DNA of 64,000 nt, taken from Streptomyces sp. MRC013 (GTDB lineage Bacteria > Actinomycetota > Actinomycetes > Streptomycetales > Streptomycetaceae). Positions 38,101-47,021 of this stretch are shown piece after piece. Position 1 is the first letter of the stretch. Every line of letters begins with the position of its first letter. The stretch lies in contig NZ_CP094264.1 of NCBI RefSeq assembly GCF_023614235.1, positions 3,596,001 through 3,660,000 on the forward strand, in the 5' to 3' direction. The notes beneath the pieces are model-generated. The model saw nothing but the letters and a program-made list of their open reading frames with translations, did not search any database and was not told where the DNA came from. The position numbers and the translations under genes are program-made.

Positions 38101-38857
38101 GGTGCCGTCCCTGAAGGGCGAGATCGCCTTCGAGGACGTGTCCTTCGCGTACGGCGGCGAGGAGGAGGCGCTGAGCGGCGTCCGCCTGCGCATCCCGGCC
38201 GGGCAGACCGTCGCGTTCGTCGGCGAGACGGGCGCGGGCAAGTCGACGCTGGTGAAGCTGGTCGCGCGGTTCTACGACCCCACGTCCGGCCGGGTCACCG
38301 CCGACGGCACCGACCTGCGGGAGCTGGACCTCGCCGCCTACCGGCACCGCCTCGGCGTCGTCCCGCAGGAGGCGTACCTGTTCCCCGGCACCGTGCGGGA
38401 CGCCATCGCCTACGGGCGGCCCGACGCCACCGACGCCGAGGTGGAGGCCGCCGCGCGGGCGGTCGGCGCGCACGACGTGATCGCCACGCTGGACGGCGGC
38501 TACCTCCACGAGGTCGCCGAACGCGGCCGCAACCTGTCGGCGGGCCAGCGGCAGCTGATCGCCCTGGCCCGCGCCGAACTGGTCGACCCGGACGTCCTGC
38601 TGCTCGACGAGGCGACGGCGGCGCTCGACCTGGCGACGGAGGCCCGGGTCAACGCCGCCACCGAGCGCCTGGCGGGCCGCCGCACCACCCTGGTCGTCGC
38701 CCACCGCCTCACCACCGCCGCCCGCGCGGACCGCGTGGTGGTCATGGACCGCGGCCGGGTCGCCGAGGACGGCACCCACGAGGAACTGCTGGCCCGCGGC
38801 GGCCGCTACGCCGACCTGTGGCGCACCTTCGCCGGCGAGCCGGAGCACGCGGGGTGA
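35122..38857 (+). pseudogene. Fused two-half ABC exporter (TMD-NBD-TMD-NBD), two frameshifts as sequenced
   Basis: A type IV (ABCB-like) exporter with both halves in one polypeptide, about 1245 residues when corrected. Half 1: membrane domain from residue 10, then NBD with GASGSGKST, LSGGQRQRIALARAI and LLLDDATSAVDARVEH. Half 2: membrane domain from about 690, NBD with GETGAGKST, LSAGQRQLIALARAE and LLLDEATAALDLATE. The frame breaks at the G run 35957-35961 (one G short; TRG|EITLGTF) and again within 36890-36915 (one base short). Signature in NBD2 is LSAGQ rather than LSGGQ. An independent reading from 37061 would give only the second half. Probably drug or lipid export; the substrate is unknown. 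Confidence 0.8.
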
Positions 38858-39101
38858 CGGGGCCGGCGTCGCGCGGGGAACCGGAGCACGCGGACCGGGA
38901 CGGGGGTGCCGCGCCGGTCCCGGCGGGCCCGCCGCGGGAGCCGCCGGCCCTCCGGGACGGCCGTGGACCGTCCGCCGACGCGCCGATCCCGCGCGGGGGC
39001 CGTCGTGCCCGTGCCGGGCGGCCCCCCCGCCGGCCCCCGTCGCCCGTTCGACGACGTACACCGCTCTCAAGGCCCGGCGCCCCCGGCCGATAGATGCCGG
39101 T

Positions 39102-40124
39102 ATGTCGGATCTGCACGCGCGGCGCCGCACGGTACTCACCGGTGCGGCCCTCCTGACCGTCAGCGGAACACCACTACTGGGAGCGGCTCCCGCCAGGGCC
39201 ACGAGCCGCGTCACCGGGGAACGGCGGGTGGACGAGCGGCTCGTCGAGCTGACCGTCGACTCCCCGGCCCTGGGCGGCCCCGGCCGCGTGGCCCTGCTCA
39301 CCCCCCGCGGCTGGGACCGGCGCGGTCCCGGCGACCGCTGGCCCACCCTCTACCTGCTGGCGGGCGGTGACGGCGACCACACCACGTGGACGACGATGTT
39401 CCGCGTGCAGGAACTCGCCGAACTGCGGGACGTCCTGGTCGTCATGCCGGGCATGCCGCTGTTCGGCTTCTGGACCGACTGGTGGAACCACGGCGGGTAC
39501 GGCCCGCCCGGGGTGCGCACGTACTTCCTGCGCGAGGTCGTGCCCCTGGTGGAGCGGGAGTACGGTGCCGGGACGCGCAGGGCGGCGGCAGGCGAGTCCC
39601 AGGGCGGCTTCGGCGCCCTGGGGATGGCCGCCCGGGTCCCGGGCCTGTTCGGCGCGGTCGCCGCGTTCGGGGCCCCGGTGCACCCGGTCCGGCACCCCGA
39701 GATGTGGCTGTCGGGCGCCGAGTTCGTGGGGGTGGACGGCTACGCGATCTTCGGGGACCCGTGGGAGCAGTGGAAGGTGTGGCTGGACTGGGACCCGTTC
39801 CACCACGCCGAGGGCCTGCGCCGCACGCCCGTCTACCTCGCCTCCGGCGACGGCACCCCGGGGCCCCTCGACGGCGAGGACCCCGAGCCGCACATCCCGG
39901 GAACCGAGAAGTGGGTGGCCCTGGCGGACGACGGCGTCGTCTCCGTCACCGAGGCCGTCTGCGCGGAGGAGAACCGGATGCTGAGCCGTCGGCTCACCTC
40001 CCTGGGAGCGCCGGTGACCACGCACATCCACCCCGGGACCCACACCGGGACCTACGGGTACCGCGAGCTGCGGCACGCACTGCCCATGCTGCTGGCCGCC
40101 CTGCGCGACCGCCCGGGCCGGTAA
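39102..40124 (+). CDS. Secreted esterase of the antigen-85/S-formylglutathione-like family
   Basis: A 340-residue alpha/beta hydrolase. The N-terminus RRRTVLTGAALL is a twin-arginine-like signal, with cleavage near ARATS. The serine elbow is GESQGGFG with Ser166, and a late His in GTHTGTYGYRELRHA. This fits the esterase_D/mycolyltransferase-like group (PF00756) found widely as secreted esterases in Streptomyces, which lack mycolic acids. An acyl ester of unknown type is the probable substrate. ATG at 39102; no SD stronger than GATAG is seen. Confidence 0.85.
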   Translation: MSDLHARRRTVLTGAALLTVSGTPLLGAAPARATSRVTGERRVDERLVELTVDSPALGGPGRVALLTPRGWDRRGPGDRWPTLYLLAGGDGDHTTWTTMFRVQELAELRDVLVVMPGMPLFGFWTDWWNHGGYGPPGVRTYFLREVVPLVEREYGAGTRRAAAGESQGGFGALGMAARVPGLFGAVAAFGAPVHPVRHPEMWLSGAEFVGVDGYAIFGDPWEQWKVWLDWDPFHHAEGLRRTPVYLASGDGTPGPLDGEDPEPHIPGTEKWVALADDGVVSVTEAVCAEENRMLSRRLTSLGAPVTTHIHPGTHTGTYGYRELRHALPMLLAALRDRPGR

Positions 40125-40890
40125 CCGGGACACCACCGGGGCGCTCCGGACCGCCGTGGGCGCGGTCCCCGTCGACCACGGGACGGACCCCGCGATCGAC
40201 GTGGCAGGCCGGCCGGTCGAGGAAGCGGCACATCACCTCGGCGGGGAACCTCCCGGTGAAGGGCGCGAAGCGCGTCGGCCCCTGGTGCTGATCGCCGCGC
40301 CGGAAGTTCGCCCGGCAGGACGCCGCCGCAGGCTCCGGTGAAGGGCGTGATGACGCGGCGGACCGCCGGGGAGCGTGGTCGTACGCTGCTGTTGACGCCA
40401 GGTGCGGACGCCATGCCGACCGGGCGCGATGTCCACGGCGCGGTGGTCGCAGCGGTCCTGCCGGAAACCGGGTGCCCGCCGCTCGAGTTCGGTCCACCGA
40501 CCTGGCGACGGGGTGCGGGAGCCGGTCGTCCGGATCTCGGTGCGGCGGCCTGAGCGGTCGCCGGGGGCCGGGGAGGGCCGAGTGCGTCCCGCTCCTCGTC
40601 GCTCCGCTCGCGGACGGCCGCGGCGGCCAGGGGCGAACTCCGCGGGCTCCGTCCGCGACGGCCCGCGATCGACGTTTGCCGGGACTCAGGGAAATCCCTG
40701 AGTTCGGTGCCGGTGTTGAAGGGAGCCGTCCTGAGCTGGTCGATCAAGGCCACCGATGAGTACGCGGAGTGGTTCAGGACCCTGGTCAAGGAGGATCCGG
40801 GTTCGGCCTACCCGGCGCCCGCCCGGTTGAGTACCGCACCCGGGTGGTTCCGCTCATGTGCGAGTGGACGGGCCCCGGTGGTATGGGGGC
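40125..40890. other. Intergenic 766 bp with gene debris
   Basis: No intact gene. Only 40707-40835 resembles a known family (see that entry). The remainder has low-complexity open frames on both strands and nothing that can be named. Confidence 0.45.
40707..40835 (+). pseudogene. Possible HigB/Gp49-type toxin fragment
   Basis: The frame reads SWSIKATDEYAEWFRTLVKE then DPGSAYPAPARLS, and loses resemblance. This is like the first beta-alpha unit of HigB/Gp49 (DUF891) toxins, where a Trp-Phe helix precedes a long alpha/beta RelE fold of about 110 residues. Two thirds of the domain and any antitoxin are missing. Confidence 0.4.
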
Positions 40891-41247
40891 ATGAACACGA
40901 ACGACGCCGGGCCCGTCCCCCCGCACCGTCCCCTCCCCGCCCGCTCGCTGCGGGTCGCCTCCCTGGTCTGCGGCATCGGGCTGCCCCCGCTGTGGCTGTC
41001 GGCCTGGCTGGTGCCGCTCTCCGGGGAGCGGGGCGGCCGGTGCCTCGTGTACGGGGAGACCTGCGGCGGCGGCTGGCCGGAGGGGACGCTCCCGTTCTGC
41101 TTCACCGCGGTCGCCGTCGCCTGCTGCGTCGTGCTGTTCACGCCCGACCGGGGCGCGCGCACCGCCCTCGTGCGGCGGTGCGCGCTGGGCGCCCAGCTCC
41201 TCTTCTCCGGCCTCGCCCTCCTGTGGGTGCTGACCTGGCCCGCCTGA
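40891..41247 (+). CDS. Small hypothetical membrane protein
   Basis: A 118-residue protein with three probable membrane helices (VASLVCGIGLPPLWLSAWLV, FCFTAVAVACCVVLF and LGAQLLFSGLALLWVLT). A Cys pair (RCLVYGETCGGG) sits in the extracytoplasmic loop. No family recognised. ATG 40891, preceded by GGTATGGGGGC. Confidence 0.65.
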   Translation: MNTNDAGPVPPHRPLPARSLRVASLVCGIGLPPLWLSAWLVPLSGERGGRCLVYGETCGGGWPEGTLPFCFTAVAVACCVVLFTPDRGARTALVRRCALGAQLLFSGLALLWVLTWPA

Positions 41248-41317
41248 CCGCAGGGCAACCGTCCGGCGGCCTTCCGCGTCGTACGGGTGTACGCGGACGA
41301 GACCGAGGGGGCGACGG

Positions 41318-41731
41318 GTGATCAGGTGGAGGACGGGAGCGCGGCGCGGCCGGGTCGCGGTCGCGGTCGCGGTGGCCGCCGCGGCCGCCGCCGCGGTGCT
41401 CGGGGCCGCCGGGCCGGGCGCGGCCGCCGCGCAGACCGCCGGGCCCGCCGGCTGCTCCGGGCGGCTCGCCAAGTCCGTCAGGTTCGCCACCGGGGAACTG
41501 CGGGTCTACAAGAACCGCCAGTACGCCTGCGCCGTCACCGTCGCCAAGGCCCCCGGCGTCCGCCGCCCCATGGCCGTCACCCTCCAGCCGCGCGGGGGCC
41601 GGGCCGTCGCCGACACCGGGCGGTTCACCCACCGGGCCGGCCCGGTGACCGTCCACGCCCTCAACCGCTGCGTCCGCGTCACCGGATCCGTCTCCGGACG
41701 CGGCGGCGCCACCGGCTGGGTCCTCTGCTGA
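41318..41731 (+). CDS. Small secreted protein, unknown
   Basis: A 137-residue exported protein: Arg-rich start, Ala/Val core and AAAAQTA cleavage region at about 38-42. The mature part of about 95 residues has four Cys (GCSG, YACAV, NRCVRV, VLC-end), likely two disulfides, and is basic and beta-rich, like other small Streptomyces secreted proteins. GTG start with GAGGGGG 6 nt upstream. A perfect hairpin follows 14 nt after the stop. Confidence 0.7.
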   Translation: MIRWRTGARRGRVAVAVAVAAAAAAAVLGAAGPGAAAAQTAGPAGCSGRLAKSVRFATGELRVYKNRQYACAVTVAKAPGVRRPMAVTLQPRGGRAVADTGRFTHRAGPVTVHALNRCVRVTGSVSGRGGATGWVLC

Positions 41732-41744
41732 CGCCCCGTCAGTC

Positions 41745-41767
41745 GGCGTGCCGCCGGGCGGCACGCC
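41745..41767. terminator. Terminator hairpin
   Basis: GGCGTGCCGCC (41745-41755) pairs with GGCGGCACGCC (41757-41767); the real loop is about 3 nt. It follows the small secreted-protein gene. Confidence 0.6.
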
Positions 41768-41854
41768 ACCGGGCTGCCCGGTCGGGGGTGGCCACACACC
41801 CGTGCGCACCGCTAGGTTCACCGCGACCGCAACGAACCCAGTGGAAGGCAGCAC

Positions 41855-43279
41855 ATGCGCACGACGCTCAGATGGCTGCTGTCGCTCGTGGTGCTCATAG
41901 GCACCGTGGGCACGGCCGGGACGGCCACCGCCGCCGGCCGGGACAGCGCCGCCCCGGACATCAAGGACCGCGTCCTCGCGATCCCCGGCATGTCCCTCGT
42001 CGAGGAGCAGCCCTACCCCGGCTACCGCTTCTTCGTCCTCAGCTACACCCAGCCCGTGGACCACCGCCGCCCCGCGAAGGGCACCTTCCAGCAGCGCCTC
42101 ACCCTGCTGCACAAGGACACCAGCCGTCCCACGGTCTTCTTCACCAGCGGGTACCACCTCAACACCAGCCCCCGCCGCGCCGAGCCCACCCGGATCGTCG
42201 ACGGCAACCAGGTGTCCCTGGAGTACCGTTTCTTCACCCTCTCCCGCCCCCAGCCCGCCGACTGGTCCAAGCTGGACATCTGGCAGGCCGCCTCCGACCA
42301 GCACCGGCTGTTCACGGCGCTGAAGGGGATCTACGACCGCAAGTGGGTCGCCACCGGCGGCTCGAAGGGCGGCATGACCGCCACGTACTACGAGCGGTTC
42401 TACCCGCGCGACATGGACGCCGTCGTCGCGTACGTCGCCCCCAACGACGTCGTGAACCGCGAGGACTCCGCCTACGACCGGTTCTTCACGACCGTCGGCA
42501 GCCGGGAGTGCCGCGACCGGCTGAACGCCCTCCAGCGCGAGGCCCTCGTCCGCCGGGAGCCGCTGCGGAGGAAGTACGCCGAGTGGGCCGCCGCCGAGGG
42601 CGCCACCTTCCACACCGTCGGCAGCCTCGACAAGGCGTACGAGGCGGTCGTCCTCGACTTCGTCTGGGCCTTCTGGCAGTACTGGGGCGAGCAGGACTGC
42701 GCCACCATCCCGGACGCCGCCACCGCCACCGACGACGCCGTGTACGACACCATCGACGCCTACTCCGGCTGGTCCTTCTACACCGACCAGGGCCTGGAGC
42801 CGTACACGCCGTACCACTACCAGGCCGCCACCGAGCTCGGCTCGCCCAGCCTGCGCCTGCGCCACCTCGACGGCCTCACCCGCTACGGCTACCAGCCCGC
42901 GCACGCCTTCGTGCCGGACGACATCCCGGTGCGGTTCAAGCCGTGGGCGATGCGGGACGTCGACACCTGGGTCCGCCACAACGCCCGGCGCATGCTGTTC
43001 GTCAACGGCGAGCGCGACCCGTGGAGCTCCGAGCCGTTCCGCGTCGACCGGGGCGCCAAGGACAGCTACGTCTTCACCGCGCCCGGCGCCAACCACGGCG
43101 CCAGCATCGCCGGCCTGACGGAGAGGGAGCGCGACCTCGCCACGGCGAGGCTCCTGGAGTGGACGGGCGTCGCCCCGGCCGCCGTCCTGGCCGACCCGGA
43201 CCGCGCCGCGCCGCTGGCCCGCTACGACGCCCGCCTCGACAAGCGCGAACTCAAGCGCGAGCCGCGGTTCCTCCCGTAG
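41855..43279 (+). CDS. Secreted tripeptidyl aminopeptidase, peptidase family S37
   Basis: A 474-residue exoprotease of MEROPS family S37 (the Streptomyces PS-10/tripeptidyl aminopeptidase type), releasing tripeptides from protein N-termini outside the cell. Signal peptide about 1-27. The active-site Ser170 lies in ATGGSKGGMTA, the Asp in FVNGERDPWS (family position) and the His in PGANHGAS near the C-terminus. Full length. A 16-bp hairpin shared with the GH3 gene ends both. Confidence 0.9.
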   Translation: MRTTLRWLLSLVVLIGTVGTAGTATAAGRDSAAPDIKDRVLAIPGMSLVEEQPYPGYRFFVLSYTQPVDHRRPAKGTFQQRLTLLHKDTSRPTVFFTSGYHLNTSPRRAEPTRIVDGNQVSLEYRFFTLSRPQPADWSKLDIWQAASDQHRLFTALKGIYDRKWVATGGSKGGMTATYYERFYPRDMDAVVAYVAPNDVVNREDSAYDRFFTTVGSRECRDRLNALQREALVRREPLRRKYAEWAAAEGATFHTVGSLDKAYEAVVLDFVWAFWQYWGEQDCATIPDAATATDDAVYDTIDAYSGWSFYTDQGLEPYTPYHYQAATELGSPSLRLRHLDGLTRYGYQPAHAFVPDDIPVRFKPWAMRDVDTWVRHNARRMLFVNGERDPWSSEPFRVDRGAKDSYVFTAPGANHGASIAGLTERERDLATARLLEWTGVAPAAVLADPDRAAPLARYDARLDKRELKREPRFLP

Positions 43280-43289
43280 CACCCGCCGT

Positions 43290-43344
43290 GCGGGCACGGG
43301 GTGCGCGTCCGGCGCGCGACGCCGGGTACGCACCCCGTGCCCGC
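43290..43344. terminator. Bidirectional terminator, 16-bp perfect stem
   Basis: GCGGGCACGGGGTGCG (43290-43305) pairs with 43329-43344. It lies between the converging S37 peptidase and GH3 genes, 10 nt and 5 nt from their stops. Confidence 0.7.
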
Positions 43345-43349
43345 GGCGC

Positions 43350-45179
43350 TCAGTAGGACAGGCCGTACCCGATCGGGTACAGCACCCGTGACGGGTCGTC
43401 CGCGCGCCGCACCGGCACCGGCAGCCGGCCCTCCGGGCGGGCGCGGCCGGCGACGACCCGGGCGGCGGCCCGCAGCTCCACGTCGGTCCACGCGTACGAG
43501 GCGAGCGCCGCCCGCTGCCCCGTCAGGTGCGCGACGTCGTACGGGTTGCGGACGGCCACCACGACGACGGGCACGCCGGTCGCGGCGAGCCGCGCGACGA
43601 GGGTGCGCTGCGCGCTCCCCGCCGACACGTTGTACGTGCCGACGACGACCGCGTCCCTGCCCGCCGCCGCCGCGACCGCCTGCTCGATCCGGGCGGCGGA
43701 CGGGGCGGTGCCCGTGGACAGGGCGGTCGCCGTGAAGCCGAGCTCCGTGAAGGCCGCGGCGAGCGTCGCGGTCGGCGGGCCCGTCGTCCCGGACGGCGAC
43801 GCCGGGTCGGCGCCGACGACCAGCAGGTCGCGGTGGGTGAGCCGGTTGAGGGGCAGCAGCCCGCCCTCGTTGAGCAGCAGCGTCGTGGTCGACTCCGCGA
43901 TCCGGTCGGCCGCGGCGAGGTGCGCCCGCCTGCCGACGACCCGGTCCACCTCCTCGTGGGAGGTGTACGGGTCGCGCAGCAGGCCCAGTCCCGCCTTGAG
44001 CCGCAGGACGCGCAGGACCGACTCGTCGAGCCGGTCCTCGGAGACCTCCCCGCCCCGCACGGCGTCCAGCACGGCGTTCCAGGCCAGCTCCAGGTCCGGC
44101 GGGTTGAGCAGCTGGTCGCACCCCGCCTTCAGCGCCAGCACCGGCACCCGGTCGTCGCCGTACCTGGTGCGGACGCCCTCCATGCCGAGCGAGTCGGTCA
44201 CCACCACCCCGTCGTAGCCGAGCCGCCCCCGCAGGATGCCGGTGAGGACGGGCCGCGACAGGGTCGCCGGGTCCTCCGACGGGTCCAGGGAGGGCACGAC
44301 GATGTGCGCGGTCATCACCGAGTCGATCCCGGCGGCGATCGCGGACCGGAACGGCGGCGCGTCCAGCGCCTCCCACTGCTCGCGCGTGTGGTGGACGTAC
44401 GGCAGCTCGGTGTGGCTGTCGTCGACGGTGTCGCCGTGGCCGGGGAAGTGCTTGGCGGTCGCCGCGACACCGGCGCCCCGGTACCCCTTCACCTGCGCGG
44501 CGACCATCCGGGCCACGGCCCGCGGGTCGGCGCCGAAGGACCGCACGCCGATGACGGGGTTGGCCGGGTCGACGTTCACGTCCGCCACGGGCGCGTAGTT
44601 CTGGCGGATGCCCAGCGCGGCCAGTTCGGCGCCGGCGATGCGCGCGGCGCGCCGGGCGGCGTCCCGCGACCCGGACGCGCCGAGCGCCATCGCGCCGGGC
44701 AGCAGCGTCGCGGGCTCGCCCACCCGCGCCACGGCGCCGTGCTCCTGGTCGGTGGAGACGAGCACCGGTACGGGGACCCGCTGGGCGAGCGCCGCGCGCT
44801 GGATGCCGTTGGAGAGGTCCGCGATCTGGTGCGGGTCGCGGGTGTTGTGCGCCCACGTGAAGTAGACGATGCCGCCGACGTGGTACCTCGCGACCAGCTC
44901 GGCGGCGGTGCGGACGCCGATCTCGCGGAGGTTGGCGTCGACGTCGGCCTGGTCGGGCCGGGTGGCTGAGTGCCCGTACACCCGCATGACGAACAGCTGG
45001 CCGACCTTCTCCTCGAGGCTCATGCGGGAGACGATCCGCGCGAGGCGGCGTTCCCGGCCGCCGCCCGCGGCGGTGGACGGGGGGACGGCGGCGGCCCGCG
45101 GAGCGGCGGACCCGGTGGTGGCGGCCGCCGCGGCGGTGGCGGCGAGGACGGTGCGTCTGGAGGTGGCTCGGTGGTGCAC
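43350..45179 (-). CDS. Secreted glycoside hydrolase family 3 (beta-N-acetylglucosaminidase-type)
   Basis: A 609-residue GH3 enzyme. The N-terminus RRTVLAATAAAAATTGS is Tat-like. The NagZ-type signature KHFPGHG (243-249) with the His/Asp dyad DDSH (His256) is characteristic of N-acetylglucosaminidases in this family; the nucleophile is Asp329 in VVVTDSLGMEGV. A second alpha/beta domain (about 400-605) follows, longer than in cytosolic NagZ. Role inferred: release of N-acetylglucosamine from chitin or peptidoglycan fragments outside the cell. GTG start with AAGGAG 6 nt upstream. Confidence 0.88.
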   Translation of the reverse strand: MHHRATSRRTVLAATAAAAATTGSAAPRAAAVPPSTAAGGGRERRLARIVSRMSLEEKVGQLFVMRVYGHSATRPDQADVDANLREIGVRTAAELVARYHVGGIVYFTWAHNTRDPHQIADLSNGIQRAALAQRVPVPVLVSTDQEHGAVARVGEPATLLPGAMALGASGSRDAARRAARIAGAELAALGIRQNYAPVADVNVDPANPVIGVRSFGADPRAVARMVAAQVKGYRGAGVAATAKHFPGHGDTVDDSHTELPYVHHTREQWEALDAPPFRSAIAAGIDSVMTAHIVVPSLDPSEDPATLSRPVLTGILRGRLGYDGVVVTDSLGMEGVRTRYGDDRVPVLALKAGCDQLLNPPDLELAWNAVLDAVRGGEVSEDRLDESVLRVLRLKAGLGLLRDPYTSHEEVDRVVGRRAHLAAADRIAESTTTLLLNEGGLLPLNRLTHRDLLVVGADPASPSGTTGPPTATLAAAFTELGFTATALSTGTAPSAARIEQAVAAAAGRDAVVVGTYNVSAGSAQRTLVARLAATGVPVVVVAVRNPYDVAHLTGQRAALASYAWTDVELRAAARVVAGRARPEGRLPVPVRRADDPSRVLYPIGYGLSY

Positions 45180-45360
45180 GGGGGCTCCTTCCGGCCGTAC
45201 GTGACGAGAAGTGGAGGAAACTTCCGGGACGTCACACGTAGGCGAAAGCAACTGCCGGGTCAAGGACGCGCGCAGGACCGACCCGCGTCCGGCGCCCCCC
45301 GACGACCTGAGTGCCGGACACGGCGCGGCCGCCGGGAGGGGACCCGCCTAGGGTGGCGGC

Positions 45361-46140
45361 ATGGACTCGCGGACGTACCTCTCCGAACTGTTCTCCCTGG
45401 AGGGCCACGTCGCCCTGGTCACGGGCGGCAGCTCCGGCATCGGCCGGGCCGTCGCCGGGGCGCTGGCCCGCGCCGGCGCGAGCGTCGTGGTCGTCGCCCG
45501 GCGCGAGGCGGAGCTGGCCGCGACGGTGGCGGAGCTGGAGGGGCTCGGCTGCCGCGCCGCCCGGGTCGGCGCCGACCTCGCCACGCGCGACGGCGTGCGG
45601 GAGGCGGCCGAGCGGGCCGCCGCCGTGTTCGGCGAGCCGGACATCCTCGTGAACTGCGCCGGGATCAACCTGCGTCCGCCGATGGACGGCCTCGGCGAGG
45701 ACGTGTGGGACGCGACGATGGCGGTGAACCTGGACGCGCCGTTCCTGCTGGGCCGGCGGTTCGGGCCCGGCATGGCCGAACGCGGCTTCGGCCGGATCGT
45801 CCACGTCACCTCCCAGCAGGCGCACCGCGCGTTCGCCCGGAGCGGCGCGTACGGGGTGTCCAAGGGCGCCCTGGAGTCGCTGGCCCGCTCCCAGGCGGAG
45901 GCCTGGTCCCCGCACGGCGTCACCTGCAACACCCTCGTGCCCGGCTTCGTCCCCACCCCCCTCAACGCGCGGCTGCGGTCCGAGCCCGGCGCGGCCGAGG
46001 CCCTGGCGGCCCGGACCCTCGCCGGCCGCAACGGGGTCCCCGAGGACTTCGCGGGCGCGGCTGTGTTCCTGGCGAGCCGCGCCTCGGCGTACGTCACGGG
46101 CCAGTCGCTCTTCGTCGACGGGGGCTTCCACGCCCACTGA
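45361..46140 (+). CDS. SDR family oxidoreductase
   Basis: A 259-residue classical short-chain dehydrogenase. NAD(P)-binding TGGSSGIG (21-28), NCAG at 98-101, and the catalytic triad Ser151, Tyr164 and Lys168 (YGVSK). Length and the C-terminal VTGQSLFVDGGFH are normal for gluconate-dehydrogenase- or ketoreductase-like members, but the substrate is unknown. Arg47 following the second beta strand (VVVARRE) suggests NADP. ATG 45361 lies just 13 bp after a run of CGGGAG; divergent from the GH3 gene. Confidence 0.88.
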   Translation: MDSRTYLSELFSLEGHVALVTGGSSGIGRAVAGALARAGASVVVVARREAELAATVAELEGLGCRAARVGADLATRDGVREAAERAAAVFGEPDILVNCAGINLRPPMDGLGEDVWDATMAVNLDAPFLLGRRFGPGMAERGFGRIVHVTSQQAHRAFARSGAYGVSKGALESLARSQAEAWSPHGVTCNTLVPGFVPTPLNARLRSEPGAAEALAARTLAGRNGVPEDFAGAAVFLASRASAYVTGQSLFVDGGFHAH

Positions 46141-46365
46141 GCCGCCCCGCGGGGGCGACCGGGTGCGGCCCGGCCACCCGGCACCGCGGCCGCCGCTCCG
46201 GCCGCCCGGACGGCGTCCGCGCCGCGCCGGCCCCGCGGCGACGCACCCGACCGGGACCGTGCCGGATGCGCCGGCGCCCCGTGCGCCCACCTGCTCCGGG
46301 GCGCCCGTGCGGGCCGCCGGCGGCCGGACGCGGGGGAACCGGATCCTGTCGGACCTGTCGCGTCC

Positions 46366-46388
46366 AAAGGCCCAACAGGGGCCTTTTT
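46366..46388 (+). terminator. Intrinsic terminator with U tract
   Basis: AAAGGCCC (46366-46373) pairs with GGGCCTTT (46379-46386), followed by TTTTTGTATTTT. A U-rich intrinsic terminator is unusual here, and it lies 226 nt past the SDR stop, so it may end an unannotated short transcript. Confidence 0.7.
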
Positions 46389-46681
46389 GTATTTTCACGG
46401 GCGGTCCCGCCGAGCGTCCCGCACGCCCCTGAAACCGGTTCTTTCCCGTCGGTATCCACCGCCGGTGAACGCCGGCCCCGGCGGGAAAACCGCTCGGCCC
46501 CGGCGGCCCGGCAGGACGCGCGGCAAGGCGGTATTCCCGTCGAAAGGGGACACCGGCGGGACGCGCGACGAGGGTCGTGGAGCCGGGGCGGGCGGCTTCC
46601 CCCCGCGCCGCCTCCGCCGATCCCGGCGGGAACCCCCGGTCCACCGGGCCCGCCGGCACCGGGAGGCGCCGCCCACTGCCG

Positions 46682-46793
46682 AAAGGCATGCCGTAAAGGC
46701 ATATCGGGAAAGGCATGACGGGAGAGGTGGGCCGGGAAAGGGGGTGCTGAAAAGGCATACCGGAGAGGCATATCGGAAAAGGCATACCGGAGT
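46682..46793. repeat. Degenerate 13-15 bp tandem repeat, about 8 units
   Basis: Repeated blocks follow the pattern AAAGGCATAYCGGR: AAAGGCATGCCGT, AAAGGCATATCGGG, AAAGGCATGACGGG, two diverged units, AAAAGGCATACCGG, AGAGGCATATCGGA, AAAGGCATACCGG. The array does not encode a protein in any convincing frame. Confidence 0.65.
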
Positions 46794-46950
46794 TCCATTG
46801 CCGTGTCGAACGGACGCTGCCCGAGAAGTTCGCCGGCTATTCCCTCGGCGGTTGGAGGTCTGCTAATGTCTTCCATGTCGGCGGGGGAATCCCGCCGAAC
46901 AGGAGGAAGGATTTCCGGCACCTTTCCAGGGTTTCCGGAGGTCCCCGTCC

Positions 46951-47021
46951 GGTGGAGTGGCCGAGAGGCGAGGCGACGGCCTGCAGAGCCGTTTACACAG
47001 GTTCGAATCCTGTCTCCACCT
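46951..47021 (+). tRNA. tRNA-Cys (anticodon GCA)
   Basis: The acceptor stem GGTGGAG pairs with CTCCACC, the anticodon arm ACGGC-CTGCAGA-GCCGT gives anticodon GCA, and the T arm is ACAGG-TTCGAATC-CTGT. The 3' CCA is not encoded. A perfect hairpin follows 8 nt later. Confidence 0.95.

Larger units (their letters stand above)
46141..46950. other. Intergenic 810 bp with terminator and tandem repeat
   Basis: No coding gene is supported. It holds an intrinsic terminator at 46366-46388, a degenerate tandem array at 46682-46793 and, just downstream, tRNA-Cys. It is visibly poorer in GC than the genes around it. Confidence 0.55.

Noticed and set aside
37061..38857. A separate second ABC half-transporter gene
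   Set aside because: The linker upstream reads as continuous protein in the same frame back to about 36905, joined to the first half by one missing base; no start site precedes 37061.
36446..39346. A 966-codon minus-strand frame opposite the ABC exporter
   Set aside because: It is antisense to two NBDs and membrane domains; no motif of its own.
40125..40706. A coding gene in the gap after the esterase
   Set aside because: Several open frames, none with a start site, family pattern or plausible composition.
43350..46140. GH3 and SDR as one sugar operon
   Set aside because: They are divergent with separate start regions, and no transporter or regulator ties them.
46682..46793. The tandem array as a CRISPR
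   Set aside because: Units are adjacent without spacers and are too short and degenerate.
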